This document shows positions 7,701 to 14,931 of a DNA stretch of 16,532 bases, piece after piece. The notes under the pieces were generated by a model that worked only from the letters and a program-made list of their open reading frames with translations, searched no databases and was not told the origin of the DNA. Position 1 is the stretch's first letter, and each line of letters begins with the position of its first letter. Source of the DNA: JAIVJZ01 sp035296385 (GTDB taxonomy: Bacteria; Acidobacteriota; Blastocatellia; Pyrinomonadales; Pyrinomonadaceae); contig DATHBB010000039.1 of the NCBI GenBank assembly GCA_035296385.1, positions 1 through 16,532 of the forward strand, read 5' to 3'. The position numbers and the translations under genes are program-made.

Positions 7701-7965
7701 CCGCGACTGTGACTTCATAGGTGCCCGGCGGGAGTTGGCGAATGCTGTAGCGCCCGTCGTCGCCGGTCGTCACGGTGCGTGTCAAGTTGGTGGCTGTGTT
7801 GCGCGCAGTGACGGTCGCGTTGACGACGATGGCGTTCTGCGGATCGGTCACTGCGCCTTCGATTGCGCCCGTCGGCTCCTGCGCCGCGATGGATGCCGAG
7901 AGGGTGAGCACAATCATCGCCAGCGAGAGGAAACCTGTCAGCCGTTTCTTCATTCTGTTCTTCAT
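4726..7965 (-). CDS. Oar-like TonB-dependent receptor with carboxypeptidase-regulatory domain
   Basis: This 1079-residue outer-membrane protein has a signal peptide (residues 1 to about 28, cleavage near SIAAQE). A carboxypeptidase-regulatory-like domain follows at about 33-115 (GAIEGAVTDPQNAIVVNATV, GRYSIRQLPPGTYEVTV). A plug domain at about 130-255 contains NLPLNGRNFLDLAQLQPGV and GSVNIISKSGSNDFHGNAY. A long beta-barrel runs to a C-terminal aromatic residue (FAAKFRF). Such proteins are numerous in Acidobacteriota and Myxococcota (Oar family) and import or bind large polymers with TonB energy; the substrate here is unknown. No clear TonB box was seen. The first of two nearby Met codons is preferred because AAAGGAGTTT lies about 12 nt upstream of it. 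A strong terminator follows the gene. Confidence 0.92.
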   Translation of the reverse strand: MKNRMKKRLTGFLSLAMIVLTLSASIAAQEPTGAIEGAVTDPQNAIVVNATVTARNTATNLTRTVTTGDDGRYSIRQLPPGTYEVTVAGTNFKKTVFKEVQVAVGQNAAIDAQLEIGGANEEVTITGSSEAQIDRVDNTVSGVVGTVQIQNLPLNGRNFLDLAQLQPGVEKVEGGSFDPTKANYTGISIAGQAGRSTQIAVDGGSVVDNVVGTTVQNFSQEIVQEFQLGISNYDLSTGASSTGSVNIISKSGSNDFHGNAYIYARDDKWSAFPSLSRLDAANGIPAIARADRVPFDRQQYGATLGGPIMRDKLFFFMNYEGNNQDGSALHNPTEAPSFAGFTANPFDEKLFTAKIDWIISNRTNLYTRYSFNDNFQDVPFAPGSGIVPRASASRIFESNNQLVSNRSHNVVIGTTHTFSPTVTNNFVVNISDFSNEIAPATEGVPEIRILGSQLFRTGTNAIAPQSTYQERHQLRNDLTKIHGNHTFRFGGNYERTSINGSFAFAKPGRIRLFDPSTLGLDPYVTEADFLNAPVRDISMGIGSDVLPFNSDRSDTLNHRFQFYGNDSWKVTNRFTMNFGLSYRIDSNLWNHDQPRPAIVAPLFGKGTAPAGRDNNNIAPRVGFAWDVAGNGKTVVRGGVGIYYDNTIDNLRLFERADLGPPGAELFLVGVDLRSSLFPGGDGRFTAGQLTLAQALALVGPARADIEANAFTCTLPTSIECFESISGPLFSTEFQVPYSIQYAVGVQRELPWKMLFQADFNYRKGLHEVIVYDINKLDDAITGPRSAFPNTVPYADSSGFSTYMAGLFRLDRRFQNGFQMTASYSLSRFKAFGGDALGLGATVTDLNNFRPEYGPAGLDRTHRFVLSAIYEMPWFRNSTNGFKRNVLGGWQVSMISTAFSGIPQSVFLPHFVDLSKTGTFQTYLPGTRNGSIGRDIRSVSDLNALISAYNASIPTLGEDCGEDSPTGRCDSTHPSFFDPITRLAQLPAGTQLGGDSIISQDVRLTKTFRFNERMGLDLIGEVFNLFNVANLTYPAAITLSDEGETPDFIRNVTHGPSARTTSVFGTGGPRAFQFAAKFRF

Positions 7966-8513
7966 TGGATTCTGAAACTCCTTTGTGGATAGCTCATGCC
8001 TGACTGTGTTCGAAGTGTGAAATGCGTTTCGTGTGTCTCAGGGCACGTAAGGCTTGCGGCAAGGAAGGCGACGCTCGGGAGGGCGGGATGAAATCGGCGC
8101 TGCCTCTTGTGCAGTCGCGCTTGAGGAATCGCTCCTCAGTTTCAAATGAGAATTCTTCCCCGCTATGCGCCGCTCTTCAAAACGTTCGCGACGGCAAATC
8201 CGCCGCCCTTACCGCCTTGTTCCTAGCCCCGCGCTCGTTAGAGAACCGAATTTCACTGAACACTTCTAAGAGGAGACCTGCCCATCCTTAATGCAAACTA
8301 CATTCCAACCGGCAAGCACGACGTTGCAGGGAAAATTAAGCCTTTATTCAGTTGTGTTTAGAGAAACGGGCGGGCGAGTACGAGCGCGTTGCAGAGAGGC
8401 GCGAAAGATTGTGTTTCTGAATTTTCTACGAAATTTTGAAGAGTGAAGGATGGCCGCAAGGCATGGCGCAGCGACGAGGCATAAAGCCTACTCGTCAACC
8501 GCGCCGTGCATTT
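7966..8513. other. Gene-free stretch between DUF444 gene and receptor gene
   Basis: About 550 bases hold no gene I can support. A plus-strand open frame at 8022-8291 is basic and low-complexity and shows no recognisable family. The right end carries a weak imperfect hairpin just after the DUF444 stop (GACGAG near 8496 with CTCGTC near 8473 on the minus strand), with no T-tract. An AATTTTCTACGAAATTTT inverted repeat lies near 8419-8437. The receptor promoter is presumably within this stretch, but I could not pick one. Confidence 0.5.
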
Positions 8514-9686
8514 TCACGCCTCGACGCCGCGCTGGCCGAAGAATTGTTTGAGCGCCGGATACACGTCTTCGCGTTCGTCTATGCGCACGCCGACGAAGCG
8601 TTCCTTGTGATGCAGGCGGTCCTTGAAGATGGACAAGAGCGCGCCCGACGAACGACGATAACCGGACGTGCCTTCCTCGCCGATCTCGCCGTAGCCGAAC
8701 AGGTTGCACGTCCGGATCAACTCGTCGGCCAGACGCACGGCCTCCTCGTTGTCCGAGTAATAGTTGTCGCCGTCGGAGAAGTGAAACGGGTAGACGTTCC
8801 AGTCGCGCGGGTTGTAACGCGCCTGAATGATTTCGAGCGCAAGTTGATAGGCCGACGAGACGACCGTGCCGCCCGATTCGCCCTGCGTGAAGAATTGTTC
8901 TTCCGAGACCTCCTTCGCCTCCGTGTGGTGCGAGATGAAGACGATCTCCACGTTGTCGTACTTCGTACGCAGGAAACGCACCATCCAGAAGAAGAACGAG
9001 CGCGCGATGTACTTCTTAAACTCGCCCATCGAACCCGACACGTCCATCAGCGCGAGCACTACGGCGTTCGACTCGTAGCGATGATCTTCTTCCCAACTTT
9101 TGAAACGCAAGTCCTCTTTCCTGACGTTGCCGAACTTCGCGCCCTTCGCCTCGCGCGCGTTGCGTTTGATGTTTTCGAGTATGAGCCGCCGCTTGTCGAG
9201 GTTCGCCATCACGCCCGTGCGGCGGATTTCGTTGAAGCGCGTGGTCTTGGCGGGCACGGCCTTCTTCGCCTTCTCTTCGAGGAAAGGCAGTTGGAGGTCT
9301 TCGAAGATGAGCGCGGCGAGTTCGTCTATGTTGACTTCGGCCTCGTAGTATTCCGCGCCCGCGTCCTGCCCTGCCGGGCCGCCGCCCGACCCCGTGCCCT
9401 GACCTTGCCCCTGCGCCTGCTCGCGCGCGAGCACGTCGCCCACGCGTGTCCGCCCGTCGCCCTGGCCGACGTGCTTGCGCTTGCGGTGGTCGAAGCGAAA
9501 CTTGTACTCGTCGAGCGAGCGTATGGGAACTTTCACGCTGCGCTTGCCGTCCGACAAAATGATCGCTTCGTTCGAGACGATGGAGCCGAGGTTTTTGCGT
9601 ATCGCATCGCGGACGCGATCCTTGTGTCGCTCCTGATCGATGATGCCCTTGCGCTGTAGAGACCAATCGTTGCGCTGAACAGACAT
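8514..9686 (-). CDS. yeaH: DUF444 (YeaH/YhbH) von Willebrand A-like protein
   Basis: This 390-residue member of the DUF444 family is the YeaH/YhbH partner of the PrkA/YeaG kinase. The N-terminus (residues 1-75) matches the family pattern (KHKDRV-like region, SDGKRSVKVPIRSLDEYKFR), followed by a Gly/Gln-rich linker (about 92-110). The C-terminal half is a von Willebrand A-like fold with a MIDAS metal site: DVSGSMG (Asp215, Ser217, Ser219), SGGT (Thr274) and FSDGDNYY (Asp305). In E. coli, YeaG and YeaH act together in the nitrogen-starvation response. The start is fixed by GGAAGGAG, which overlaps the end of the hydrolase gene; only 9 nt separate that stop from this ATG, so the two are translationally close and surely co-transcribed. 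Confidence 0.95.
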   Translation of the reverse strand: MSVQRNDWSLQRKGIIDQERHKDRVRDAIRKNLGSIVSNEAIILSDGKRSVKVPIRSLDEYKFRFDHRKRKHVGQGDGRTRVGDVLAREQAQGQGQGTGSGGGPAGQDAGAEYYEAEVNIDELAALIFEDLQLPFLEEKAKKAVPAKTTRFNEIRRTGVMANLDKRRLILENIKRNAREAKGAKFGNVRKEDLRFKSWEEDHRYESNAVVLALMDVSGSMGEFKKYIARSFFFWMVRFLRTKYDNVEIVFISHHTEAKEVSEEQFFTQGESGGTVVSSAYQLALEIIQARYNPRDWNVYPFHFSDGDNYYSDNEEAVRLADELIRTCNLFGYGEIGEEGTSGYRRSSGALLSIFKDRLHHKERFVGVRIDEREDVYPALKQFFGQRGVEA

Positions 9687-9695
9687 GATTTCTCT

Positions 9696-10688
9696 TTACT
9701 CCTTCCGCGCCTTCGCCGCGTCGGCAAACGCCTCGCCGTTCCGGCAGAACTCCGCGACGAGCGCGGCAAACTCTCGCGGGCGTTCTTCCTGCGGCAGGTG
9801 GCCGCAGTTGGGGAAGACGAACAGGCGCGAATCTTTGATCAACTCGTGCAACCGCTCGCCGTGATGCAACGGCACGGCGTCGTCCTCTGCGCCCCAGACG
9901 AGCAGCGTCGGCTGCCGTATGCGCCCGGCCTCGCGCTCGATGCGCGTCGCGCTCCAACCGCGAATCGTGCGCAGTATGGCGCGGTGCGTCGCCGCCGCGC
10001 GCAAGGGGAGGCGGTGCGCGGCGACGCGCACGTCGCTGAGCAGGTGGCCGTTCTGCGCCGCGTAAGTGGTCCGCAAGCGTTGCTTGACGAACTGCCGCAC
10101 ATCCAGAAGCACGGGCGCGACGAGTTCGCCCACGAGCGGCGTCGCCGCAAACCGCAAGAGCGGTCGCCTCACGATCTCGTCGTTCGACACCGAGCCGACC
10201 AGCACGAGTCGTTCCACGCGCGACGCATGATCGAGCGCGCACACGGCGGAGATCGCGCCGCCGTAAGAACTGCCGACGAACGCGGCGCGCTCCACGCCGA
10301 GCGCGTCCATCAACCCGCAGATCATGCGCGCCTGCGTCTCAATCGTGTAGTGGCCTTCGCGCGGCTTGCCCGAAAAGCCGAACCCCATGAGATCGGGTGC
10401 GATGACGCGAAAGCCCGCCTCGGCCAGCGGCACAAGCGACTCATTCCACACGAAGTTCGACGCGCAGAACCCGTGAATCAGGAGCACCGCCGGAGCGCCC
10501 CGCTCGCCCGCCTCCTGATAATGCACGCGCACGCCCTCGATCTCCACGAAGCGCGACTTCTCCGCATGATGCAGACGCCCGCGATGCTCCTCCCACTCCA
10601 CATCACCCGGGCGCGTCAACAACTTCAAAGCCAGCGCCCCGCCCGCCGCCACCGCCGTCGCCCCGCCGATCCAGTAACGTTTCTTCAT
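9696..10688 (-). CDS. Alpha/beta hydrolase, membrane-anchored or exported
   Basis: This 330-residue alpha/beta-hydrolase-fold protein has a complete predicted triad. The nucleophile elbow GSSYGG contains Ser141, WGAEDDAVP supplies Asp269, and NCGHLPQEERP supplies His297. The oxyanion motif is HGFCAS (residues 72-77). Residues 4-24 are a glycine/alanine-rich hydrophobic helix after MKKR, an N-terminal anchor or signal. A cap region lies at about 165-245. The substrate cannot be told; haloalkane dehalogenase, epoxide hydrolase or esterase are all possible, and the nucleophile Ser argues against a dehalogenase. It sits between prkA and the DUF444 gene on the same strand, so it is probably co-expressed with the stress kinase. 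Its own ATG lacks a clear Shine-Dalgarno sequence and follows three stem-loops. Confidence 0.9.
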   Translation of the reverse strand: MKKRYWIGGATAVAAGGALALKLLTRPGDVEWEEHRGRLHHAEKSRFVEIEGVRVHYQEAGERGAPAVLLIHGFCASNFVWNESLVPLAEAGFRVIAPDLMGFGFSGKPREGHYTIETQARMICGLMDALGVERAAFVGSSYGGAISAVCALDHASRVERLVLVGSVSNDEIVRRPLLRFAATPLVGELVAPVLLDVRQFVKQRLRTTYAAQNGHLLSDVRVAAHRLPLRAAATHRAILRTIRGWSATRIEREAGRIRQPTLLVWGAEDDAVPLHHGERLHELIKDSRLFVFPNCGHLPQEERPREFAALVAEFCRNGEAFADAAKARKE

Positions 10689-10706
10689 AGTTTGCGTTTA
10701 AGCCGG

Positions 10707-10787
10707 ACGCCCGCGACTTTCGAACGGGAAAGCGCGGGCGTCTTCTTTATGCGTGCCGTACTTCATACGGCGACGGGCGCTCCCGTC
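10707..10787 (-). other. Three consecutive stem-loops between prkA and the hydrolase gene
   Basis: The 104-nt gap holds three perfect or near-perfect hairpins. In mRNA order they are GACGGG/CCCGTC (10787-10772, 4-nt loop), immediately followed by GCCGTA/TACGGC (10771-10755, 5-nt loop), then ACGCCCGCG/CGCGGGCGT (10741-10707) with a further 5 bp of CTTTC/GAAAG inside. None is followed by a T-tract on the minus strand. They may be processing or stability elements that set different PrkA and hydrolase/DUF444 levels. Confidence 0.7.
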
Positions 10788-10792
10788 ATCCT

Positions 10793-12733
10793 TTAGCGAG
10801 AGAGCAGCGTGCCGACGTAGGTGAGGAGTTCGTTGGCGCAGACGGGGCAGTAGCCGCCGTCTTTGACGAGACGATCCACGACTTCGTTGATGCGGCGCAG
10901 TTGGTCGGGGTCGGGCGTTCTGGAAGAGGTCGTGATCTTGACCACGTCTTTGAGGTCGGCGAAGATTTTCTTCTCGATGGCCTCTTTCAGGCGTTCGTGC
11001 GAGGTGTACTCGAACTGCTTGCCCTTGCGGCTGAAGGAGGAGATGCGTATGAGTATCTCCTGCCGGAAGGTGTTCTTCGCGTTGTCGGAGACGCCGATCT
11101 GTTCTTCGATGGAGCGCATGAGTTGTTCGTCCGGCTCCATCTCCTCTTCGGTGATCGGGTCTTTGATGCGTTCCTTGTTGCAGTAGGCTTCGACGTTGTC
11201 GAGATAGTTGTTGCAGATGGTGCGCGCCATCTCCTCGAACGAATAGACGAAGGCGCGCTGCACTTCGATCTTCGCCAGTTCGTCGTACTCCTTGCGGGCC
11301 GCGGAGATCAAATTGAGGTAGCGTTCGCGCTGCTCGCTGTTGATGCCGGTGTGCTGCTCGAAGCCGTCTTTGATGGCGCGCAAGGCGTCAATCGGGTTGA
11401 TGCAGGTGACGCCGTCGCGGACGAGCGCGCCCGACAGCCGGTTGATGATGTAGCGCGGCGAGATGCCGTCCATGCCTTCGCGCGCGGTCTCCTCTTTGAG
11501 TTCGCGCACGTCCTTCGACTTGTAACCCTCCACATCCTCGCCGTCGTAGAGTTTCATCTTCTTGACGAGATCGACGTTGGCGCGCTTGGGTTCTTCGAGG
11601 CGCGTCATCACGGCGAACATCGCCGCAACGCGCAGAGTGTTCGGCGCGATGTGAACGTTGCGCAAAACTTCCGACTGGTTGAGGAGTTTTCCGTAAATGC
11701 GCTCCTCCTGCGAGACGCGCAGATTGTAGGGCACGCGCACGAGGATGATGCGATCCTGCAACGCCTCCGATTTACGATTGCCCGCGAAACTTATGTACTC
11801 GTTTTCGTTCGTGTGCGAGAGGATCACTTCGTCTGCGTAGAGCATGGCGAAGCGACCCGTTTTGATGTTCTGTTCCTGCGAGAGCGTGAGGAGCGAGTAG
11901 AGAAACTTCTCGTCAACTTTGAGCATCTCGATGAACTCCATTACGCCGCGATTAGCGATGTTGAGTTCGCCGTCGAAGCGATAGGCGCGCGGGTCTGATT
12001 CGACGCCGACTTCGCCGATGGTCGAGAGATCAATCGAGCCTGTGAGTTCCGTGATGTCCTGCGACTTCGGGTCAGACGGCGCGAACGTGCCGATGCCGAC
12101 GCGCTCTTTCTCGGAGAAGAGTATGCGCTGCACGCGCACGTCTTCGTGCTTGCCGCCGTAGGTGTGTTCGAGCGCGTAGCGGCACTGCGGGCAGAGGTCG
12201 CCTTCGATGTAGATGCCGTAGTGCTTCTCGATCTCGGCGCGTAGCTCGTGCGGGATGAGGTGCAGAGGCTCTTCGTGCATCGGGCAGTCTTTGATCGCGT
12301 AGACCGCGCCCGCGTCCGTGCGCGTGTAGTCTTCCAGCCCGCGCTTGAGCATCGTGACGATGGTTGATTTGCCGCCGCCGACAGGCCCCATCAACAGCAG
12401 AATGCGCTTGCGGACTTCGAGGCGTTGCGCCGCCGACTTGAAATATTCGACGATGCGCGCAAGCGGTTCTTCGATGCCGTAGAGTTCCTGTGCGAAGAAC
12501 TTGTAGCGCGCCACCTCGTCGCGCGTGCCCTCGTTGATCTTCTCGATCCCGGCGGCGTGGATCATGTCGTTGACGCGCGCGTGGGAGAGTTCGGCGAGTC
12601 TGGGGTTTTGCGAGACTAATTCGAAGTAGTCGCGGAAAGAGCCTTCCCAGTGGAGGGCTTCGCGTTCGCGGCGCAAGTCTTCGAGCCGTTCGCTGATGTT
12701 GAATTTGTATTTGCCATCCTGCTCTTCGTGCAT
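10793..12733 (-). CDS. prkA: PrkA/YeaG family AAA+ serine protein kinase
   Basis: This 646-residue protein matches PrkA (B. subtilis) and YeaG (E. coli) along its full length. The N-terminal AAA+ domain carries the Walker A loop GPVGGGKST (residues 116-124). The family block VGIGTFAPSDPKSQDITELTGSIDLS (212-237) and NIANRGVMEFIEMLK (258-272) follow. A CPQC pair at 181-184 and a CPVC pair at 629-632 may bind metal. The C-terminal part contains the kinase-like region. Family members have been reported to have serine/threonine kinase activity and, in Bacillus, protease activity; they act in sporulation or in starvation survival with DUF444 and SpoVR proteins. The ATG at 12733 has GAGGT upstream. 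It is the first gene of the prkA-hydrolase-DUF444 run. Confidence 0.96.
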   Translation of the reverse strand: MHEEQDGKYKFNISERLEDLRREREALHWEGSFRDYFELVSQNPRLAELSHARVNDMIHAAGIEKINEGTRDEVARYKFFAQELYGIEEPLARIVEYFKSAAQRLEVRKRILLLMGPVGGGKSTIVTMLKRGLEDYTRTDAGAVYAIKDCPMHEEPLHLIPHELRAEIEKHYGIYIEGDLCPQCRYALEHTYGGKHEDVRVQRILFSEKERVGIGTFAPSDPKSQDITELTGSIDLSTIGEVGVESDPRAYRFDGELNIANRGVMEFIEMLKVDEKFLYSLLTLSQEQNIKTGRFAMLYADEVILSHTNENEYISFAGNRKSEALQDRIILVRVPYNLRVSQEERIYGKLLNQSEVLRNVHIAPNTLRVAAMFAVMTRLEEPKRANVDLVKKMKLYDGEDVEGYKSKDVRELKEETAREGMDGISPRYIINRLSGALVRDGVTCINPIDALRAIKDGFEQHTGINSEQRERYLNLISAARKEYDELAKIEVQRAFVYSFEEMARTICNNYLDNVEAYCNKERIKDPITEEEMEPDEQLMRSIEEQIGVSDNAKNTFRQEILIRISSFSRKGKQFEYTSHERLKEAIEKKIFADLKDVVKITTSSRTPDPDQLRRINEVVDRLVKDGGYCPVCANELLTYVGTLLSR

Positions 12734-13080
12734 AGCCTTGATACCTCTAAAACGGCTTCGCGCGTGGACGGCGTGGGGAAGTCACGCCCTTGTTATGTCG
12801 GACGACCGGACGGCGTAAACTATCTTCGTGACCGTCGCCGCGACGCCGGTTGCGGACGCTTCCGACCGGCGAGTCGTCGTAAGTATTAGGACAAGTCTCG
12901 ATGCGACAGGCGGGGACGTGCGCGTGTGCGTTCCTTACTTCTCGCCGTCGAGTCTTCGTAAATCCTGTTAGGACTTGATTGTCAAACGCGGGCGGCGGGC
13001 GAGCACATGCGACTTTTCGCGACATCACTTCCGCCGCTTGCCGCGATTATAACACAGCACGGGCGGCAGGAAATCAACGC
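12734..13080 (-). promoter_or_regulatory. Leader and promoter region of prkA
   Basis: This is the gap between truB and prkA. Reading toward prkA, a TTGACA hexamer occurs at 12985-12980. The hexamer 17 nt downstream is a poor -10 (TTTACG), so the promoter is only tentative. Two stem-loops lie in the presumed leader: GCCGGT...ACCGGC with inner CGGA/TCCG (12845-12870) and GGCGTG/CACGCC (12770-12788). No coding sequence was recognised. Other sigma-factor promoters may be present that I cannot identify by eye. Confidence 0.4.
12870..12974. repeat. Duplicated 23-26-nt motif upstream of prkA
   Basis: Two related direct repeats lie at 12870-12892 and 12949-12974 on the plus strand. Both begin CGAGTC, continue TCGTAA and end TTAGGAC, differing by one substitution and a small central indel. 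They start 79 nt apart, between truB and prkA, with the TTGACA candidate next to the distal copy. The arrangement would fit paired operator or activator sites for the stress operon. Confidence 0.5.
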
Positions 13081-14109
13081 TTATTTTTCGTCGCCCGCGT
13101 CCAGCATGACGCGCGGCTGTAAACTTTCGCGCGCCGCCGAGTAGATGCCGACGGCGATCAAGTTTCCCGCTGCGTCGCGCATGCGCACGTGCTCGCCCTC
13201 GCGCCAGCGCGACGCCGAATCGAAATCGCGCGCGACTCGCACCGCCGCGCCGTGACGCGCACGGCGCGCCGACTCGCCCGTTAGATGCACGAAAGGCATC
13301 TCCGGGAGCGCCGCGTCGGGCGCGATGAGAAGTTCGCTTAGTGCGGCGTTGGCAGAGTCGCCCGTTTCCATGCGTTCGGCTAAATTTTCCAGCGTCATGG
13401 ACTGCTCTATGCGAAACGCGCCCGCGCGTGTGCGACGCAGCGCCGTGAGGTGCGCGCCCGCTCCGAGCCGCACGCCGAGGTCTTCGGCCAGCACGCGTAT
13501 GTACGTCCCCGCCGAACAGACGACGCGCAGGCGCAGATCGCACGTCCCGTCTTCATTACCGGCCAGCCACGCGCCGCCTTGTCCCAACATTTCCAACTCG
13601 CTGATCGTCACACAGACCGCCGCGCGTTCGATCTCCACGCCGCGCCGCGCCAGTTCGTACAACTTCTTTCCCTGAACCTTCTTCGCCGAATACATCGGCG
13701 GCACTTGCTCGATCCGCCCGCGCAAACTCGCGAGCGCGCTCTCAACCTCCACCCTGCTCCACTCAGCGCACGGCCTCGCGTTCGTTATGTCTTCGTGTGT
13801 CGTGTCTACGTGCGTCGCGTCTCCCGCCGCGTCCTCTGCTCGGGGCAACTCGCGGCGTGCGCCCGTCAAGTCGCCCGTCTCCGTCGCGTAGCCGAAGCGC
13901 ACCGTCGCCTCGTACTCTTTCTCAGCGCCCGCTAAGAATTGCGCGAGCCGCGTTGCGCGCCCGACGAGCACCACGAGCACGCCGGTCGCGAACGGGTCGA
14001 GCGTCCCCGTGTGCCCGACTCTCCGCTCCCTGAGCACGCGACGCACGCGCGCCACCACGTCGTGCGAAGTCCACCCGACGGGCTTGTCTATGATCAGCAC
14101 ACCATCCAT
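13081..14109 (-). CDS. truB: tRNA pseudouridine(55) synthase TruB
   Basis: This 342-residue enzyme isomerises uridine 55 of tRNA to pseudouridine in the T-loop. The N-terminus GVLIIDKPVGWTSHDVV is diagnostic. The catalytic aspartate is Asp38 in GHTGTLDPFATGVL. Other family motifs are EKEYEA (Tyr66), PPMYSAKKVQGKKLYELAR (137-155) and CSAGTYIRVLAEDLG (198-212). Residues of about 265-340 form the C-terminal PUA-type domain. It is slightly longer than the E. coli enzyme owing to a polar insert at about residues 82-113 (threonine/aspartate-rich). The ATG has no Shine-Dalgarno sequence; the mRNA just upstream is the pyrimidine-rich side of palindrome C. It diverges from recX. Confidence 0.97.
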   Translation of the reverse strand: MDGVLIIDKPVGWTSHDVVARVRRVLRERRVGHTGTLDPFATGVLVVLVGRATRLAQFLAGAEKEYEATVRFGYATETGDLTGARRELPRAEDAAGDATHVDTTHEDITNARPCAEWSRVEVESALASLRGRIEQVPPMYSAKKVQGKKLYELARRGVEIERAAVCVTISELEMLGQGGAWLAGNEDGTCDLRLRVVCSAGTYIRVLAEDLGVRLGAGAHLTALRRTRAGAFRIEQSMTLENLAERMETGDSANAALSELLIAPDAALPEMPFVHLTGESARRARHGAAVRVARDFDSASRWREGEHVRMRDAAGNLIAVGIYSAARESLQPRVMLDAGDEK

Positions 14110-14291
14110 AACGCTTAGGGTAAAGGGAAAAGGGGAAGGGGAAAAGGTGCGGCAGCATGTTTCACTTCATGGAAGCGCCTCTCACTTCGCGGCGGAGTTA
14201 ATTTTACTCCTTTACCCCTTGCCCTTTCACCTTTACCCTTCTTCCCCATTCCCTTTACCCTTTTCCCTTTCCCCTATGTTTTAATTCCCGC
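14110..14291. repeat. Purine/pyrimidine heptad palindrome C between truB and recX
   Basis: The divergent intergenic region contains a G/A-rich arm (14118-14138). Its complement recurs almost exactly at 14241-14260 (about 20 of 21, allowing one gap). The pyrimidine side extends through 14207-14275 as roughly ten 7-nt units (CCTTTAC, CCCTTGC, CCTTTCA and so on). Near-pure purine/pyrimidine strand bias could allow triplex or slipped structures. Both truB and recX start codons lie within 20 nt of the repeat and lack ordinary ribosome binding sites. Promoters for both genes must lie within or next to it. Confidence 0.75.
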
Positions 14292-14891
14292 ATGCGCAGG
14301 CCGAGACGAAAAGCTAACGTGCGTGACATCAACGAGGGTACGGCGGAGGCGAAGCCCAAACGCACGCTCGACCCCGAACGCGCTCGCACGCGCACGCTGC
14401 AACGCGCCGTCAAACTCCTCGCCGCCAAGCCGCGCTCCGTCGCCGAACTGCGCGACCGCCTTCTCGAAAAAGAGTGGGCTACGGACGAAGCGGTTGACTA
14501 CGCCATCGCGAAACTGAGCGAGTACGGCTACGTTGACGACGAACAATTCGCGCTCGGCTACGCGTCGGCGCGCGTTCGCCAGAAGCCCGTCGGGCGCAGC
14601 CGTCTCGCGCGCGATCTGCAAATGAAGCAGATTGATCGCGAACTCGCCGAACAGACGCTCGAAAAAGTTTTCGAGGCGACGCCCGAAACCGAACTCATAG
14701 ACGCGGCAATCGAAAAACGCACGCGCCTGCGCGGTCGCCCCACCAACAGGCAGGAGACCAAAAGCCTCTTCGATCATCTGCTGCGTCGCGGCTTCAGCTA
14801 CGATCTCATCATCAACAAAGTCCGCGCGCTCTCGTCCGCCGAACTTGAAGAGGACGAAGAAACGGGCAGCAGCGCGAACGATTCGCTGTAG
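14292..14891 (+). CDS. recX: RecX family regulator of RecA
   Basis: This 199-residue, strongly charged helical protein matches RecX, which binds RecA filaments and limits recombinase activity. Three RecX-type three-helix modules are visible. The first is at about residues 34-82 (LLAAKPRSVAELRDRLLEK, YAIAKLSEYGYVDDEQFA). The second is at about 86-128 (ARVRQKPVGRSRLARDLQMK, IDRELAEQTLEKVF). The third is at about 134-180 (TKSLFDHLLRRGFSYDLI). A basic tail precedes module one and an acidic Glu/Asp/Ser tail ends the protein. recA is not in the window, and alaS downstream follows a recX-alaS neighbourhood seen in several bacteria. The start lacks a Shine-Dalgarno sequence, so a slightly later start cannot be excluded. 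Confidence 0.9.
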   Translation: MRRPRRKANVRDINEGTAEAKPKRTLDPERARTRTLQRAVKLLAAKPRSVAELRDRLLEKEWATDEAVDYAIAKLSEYGYVDDEQFALGYASARVRQKPVGRSRLARDLQMKQIDRELAEQTLEKVFEATPETELIDAAIEKRTRLRGRPTNRQETKSLFDHLLRRGFSYDLIINKVRALSSAELEEDEETGSSANDSL

Positions 14892-14931
14892 CGACGACGC
14901 GTGCGCCTGCGCGACAGTAAAGCCAACACAC

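Noticed and set aside
5383..7992. Several plus-strand frames opposite the Oar-like receptor
   Set aside because: All are antisense shadows with valine/arginine/glutamate-rich composition and no motifs.
8022..8291. Plus-strand 89-residue frame in the 7966-8513 gap
   Set aside because: It has a basic, unpatterned sequence, no ribosome binding site of note and no recognisable family, so it is probably chance.
8436..9659. Long plus-strand open frame opposite the DUF444 gene
   Set aside because: It is antisense to a well-supported gene, rich in Arg, Ala and Val as expected from high GC content, and shows no family motif.
9016..10242. Long minus-strand frame overlapping hydrolase and DUF444 genes
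   Set aside because: It is an out-of-frame, arginine-rich shadow of two clear genes.
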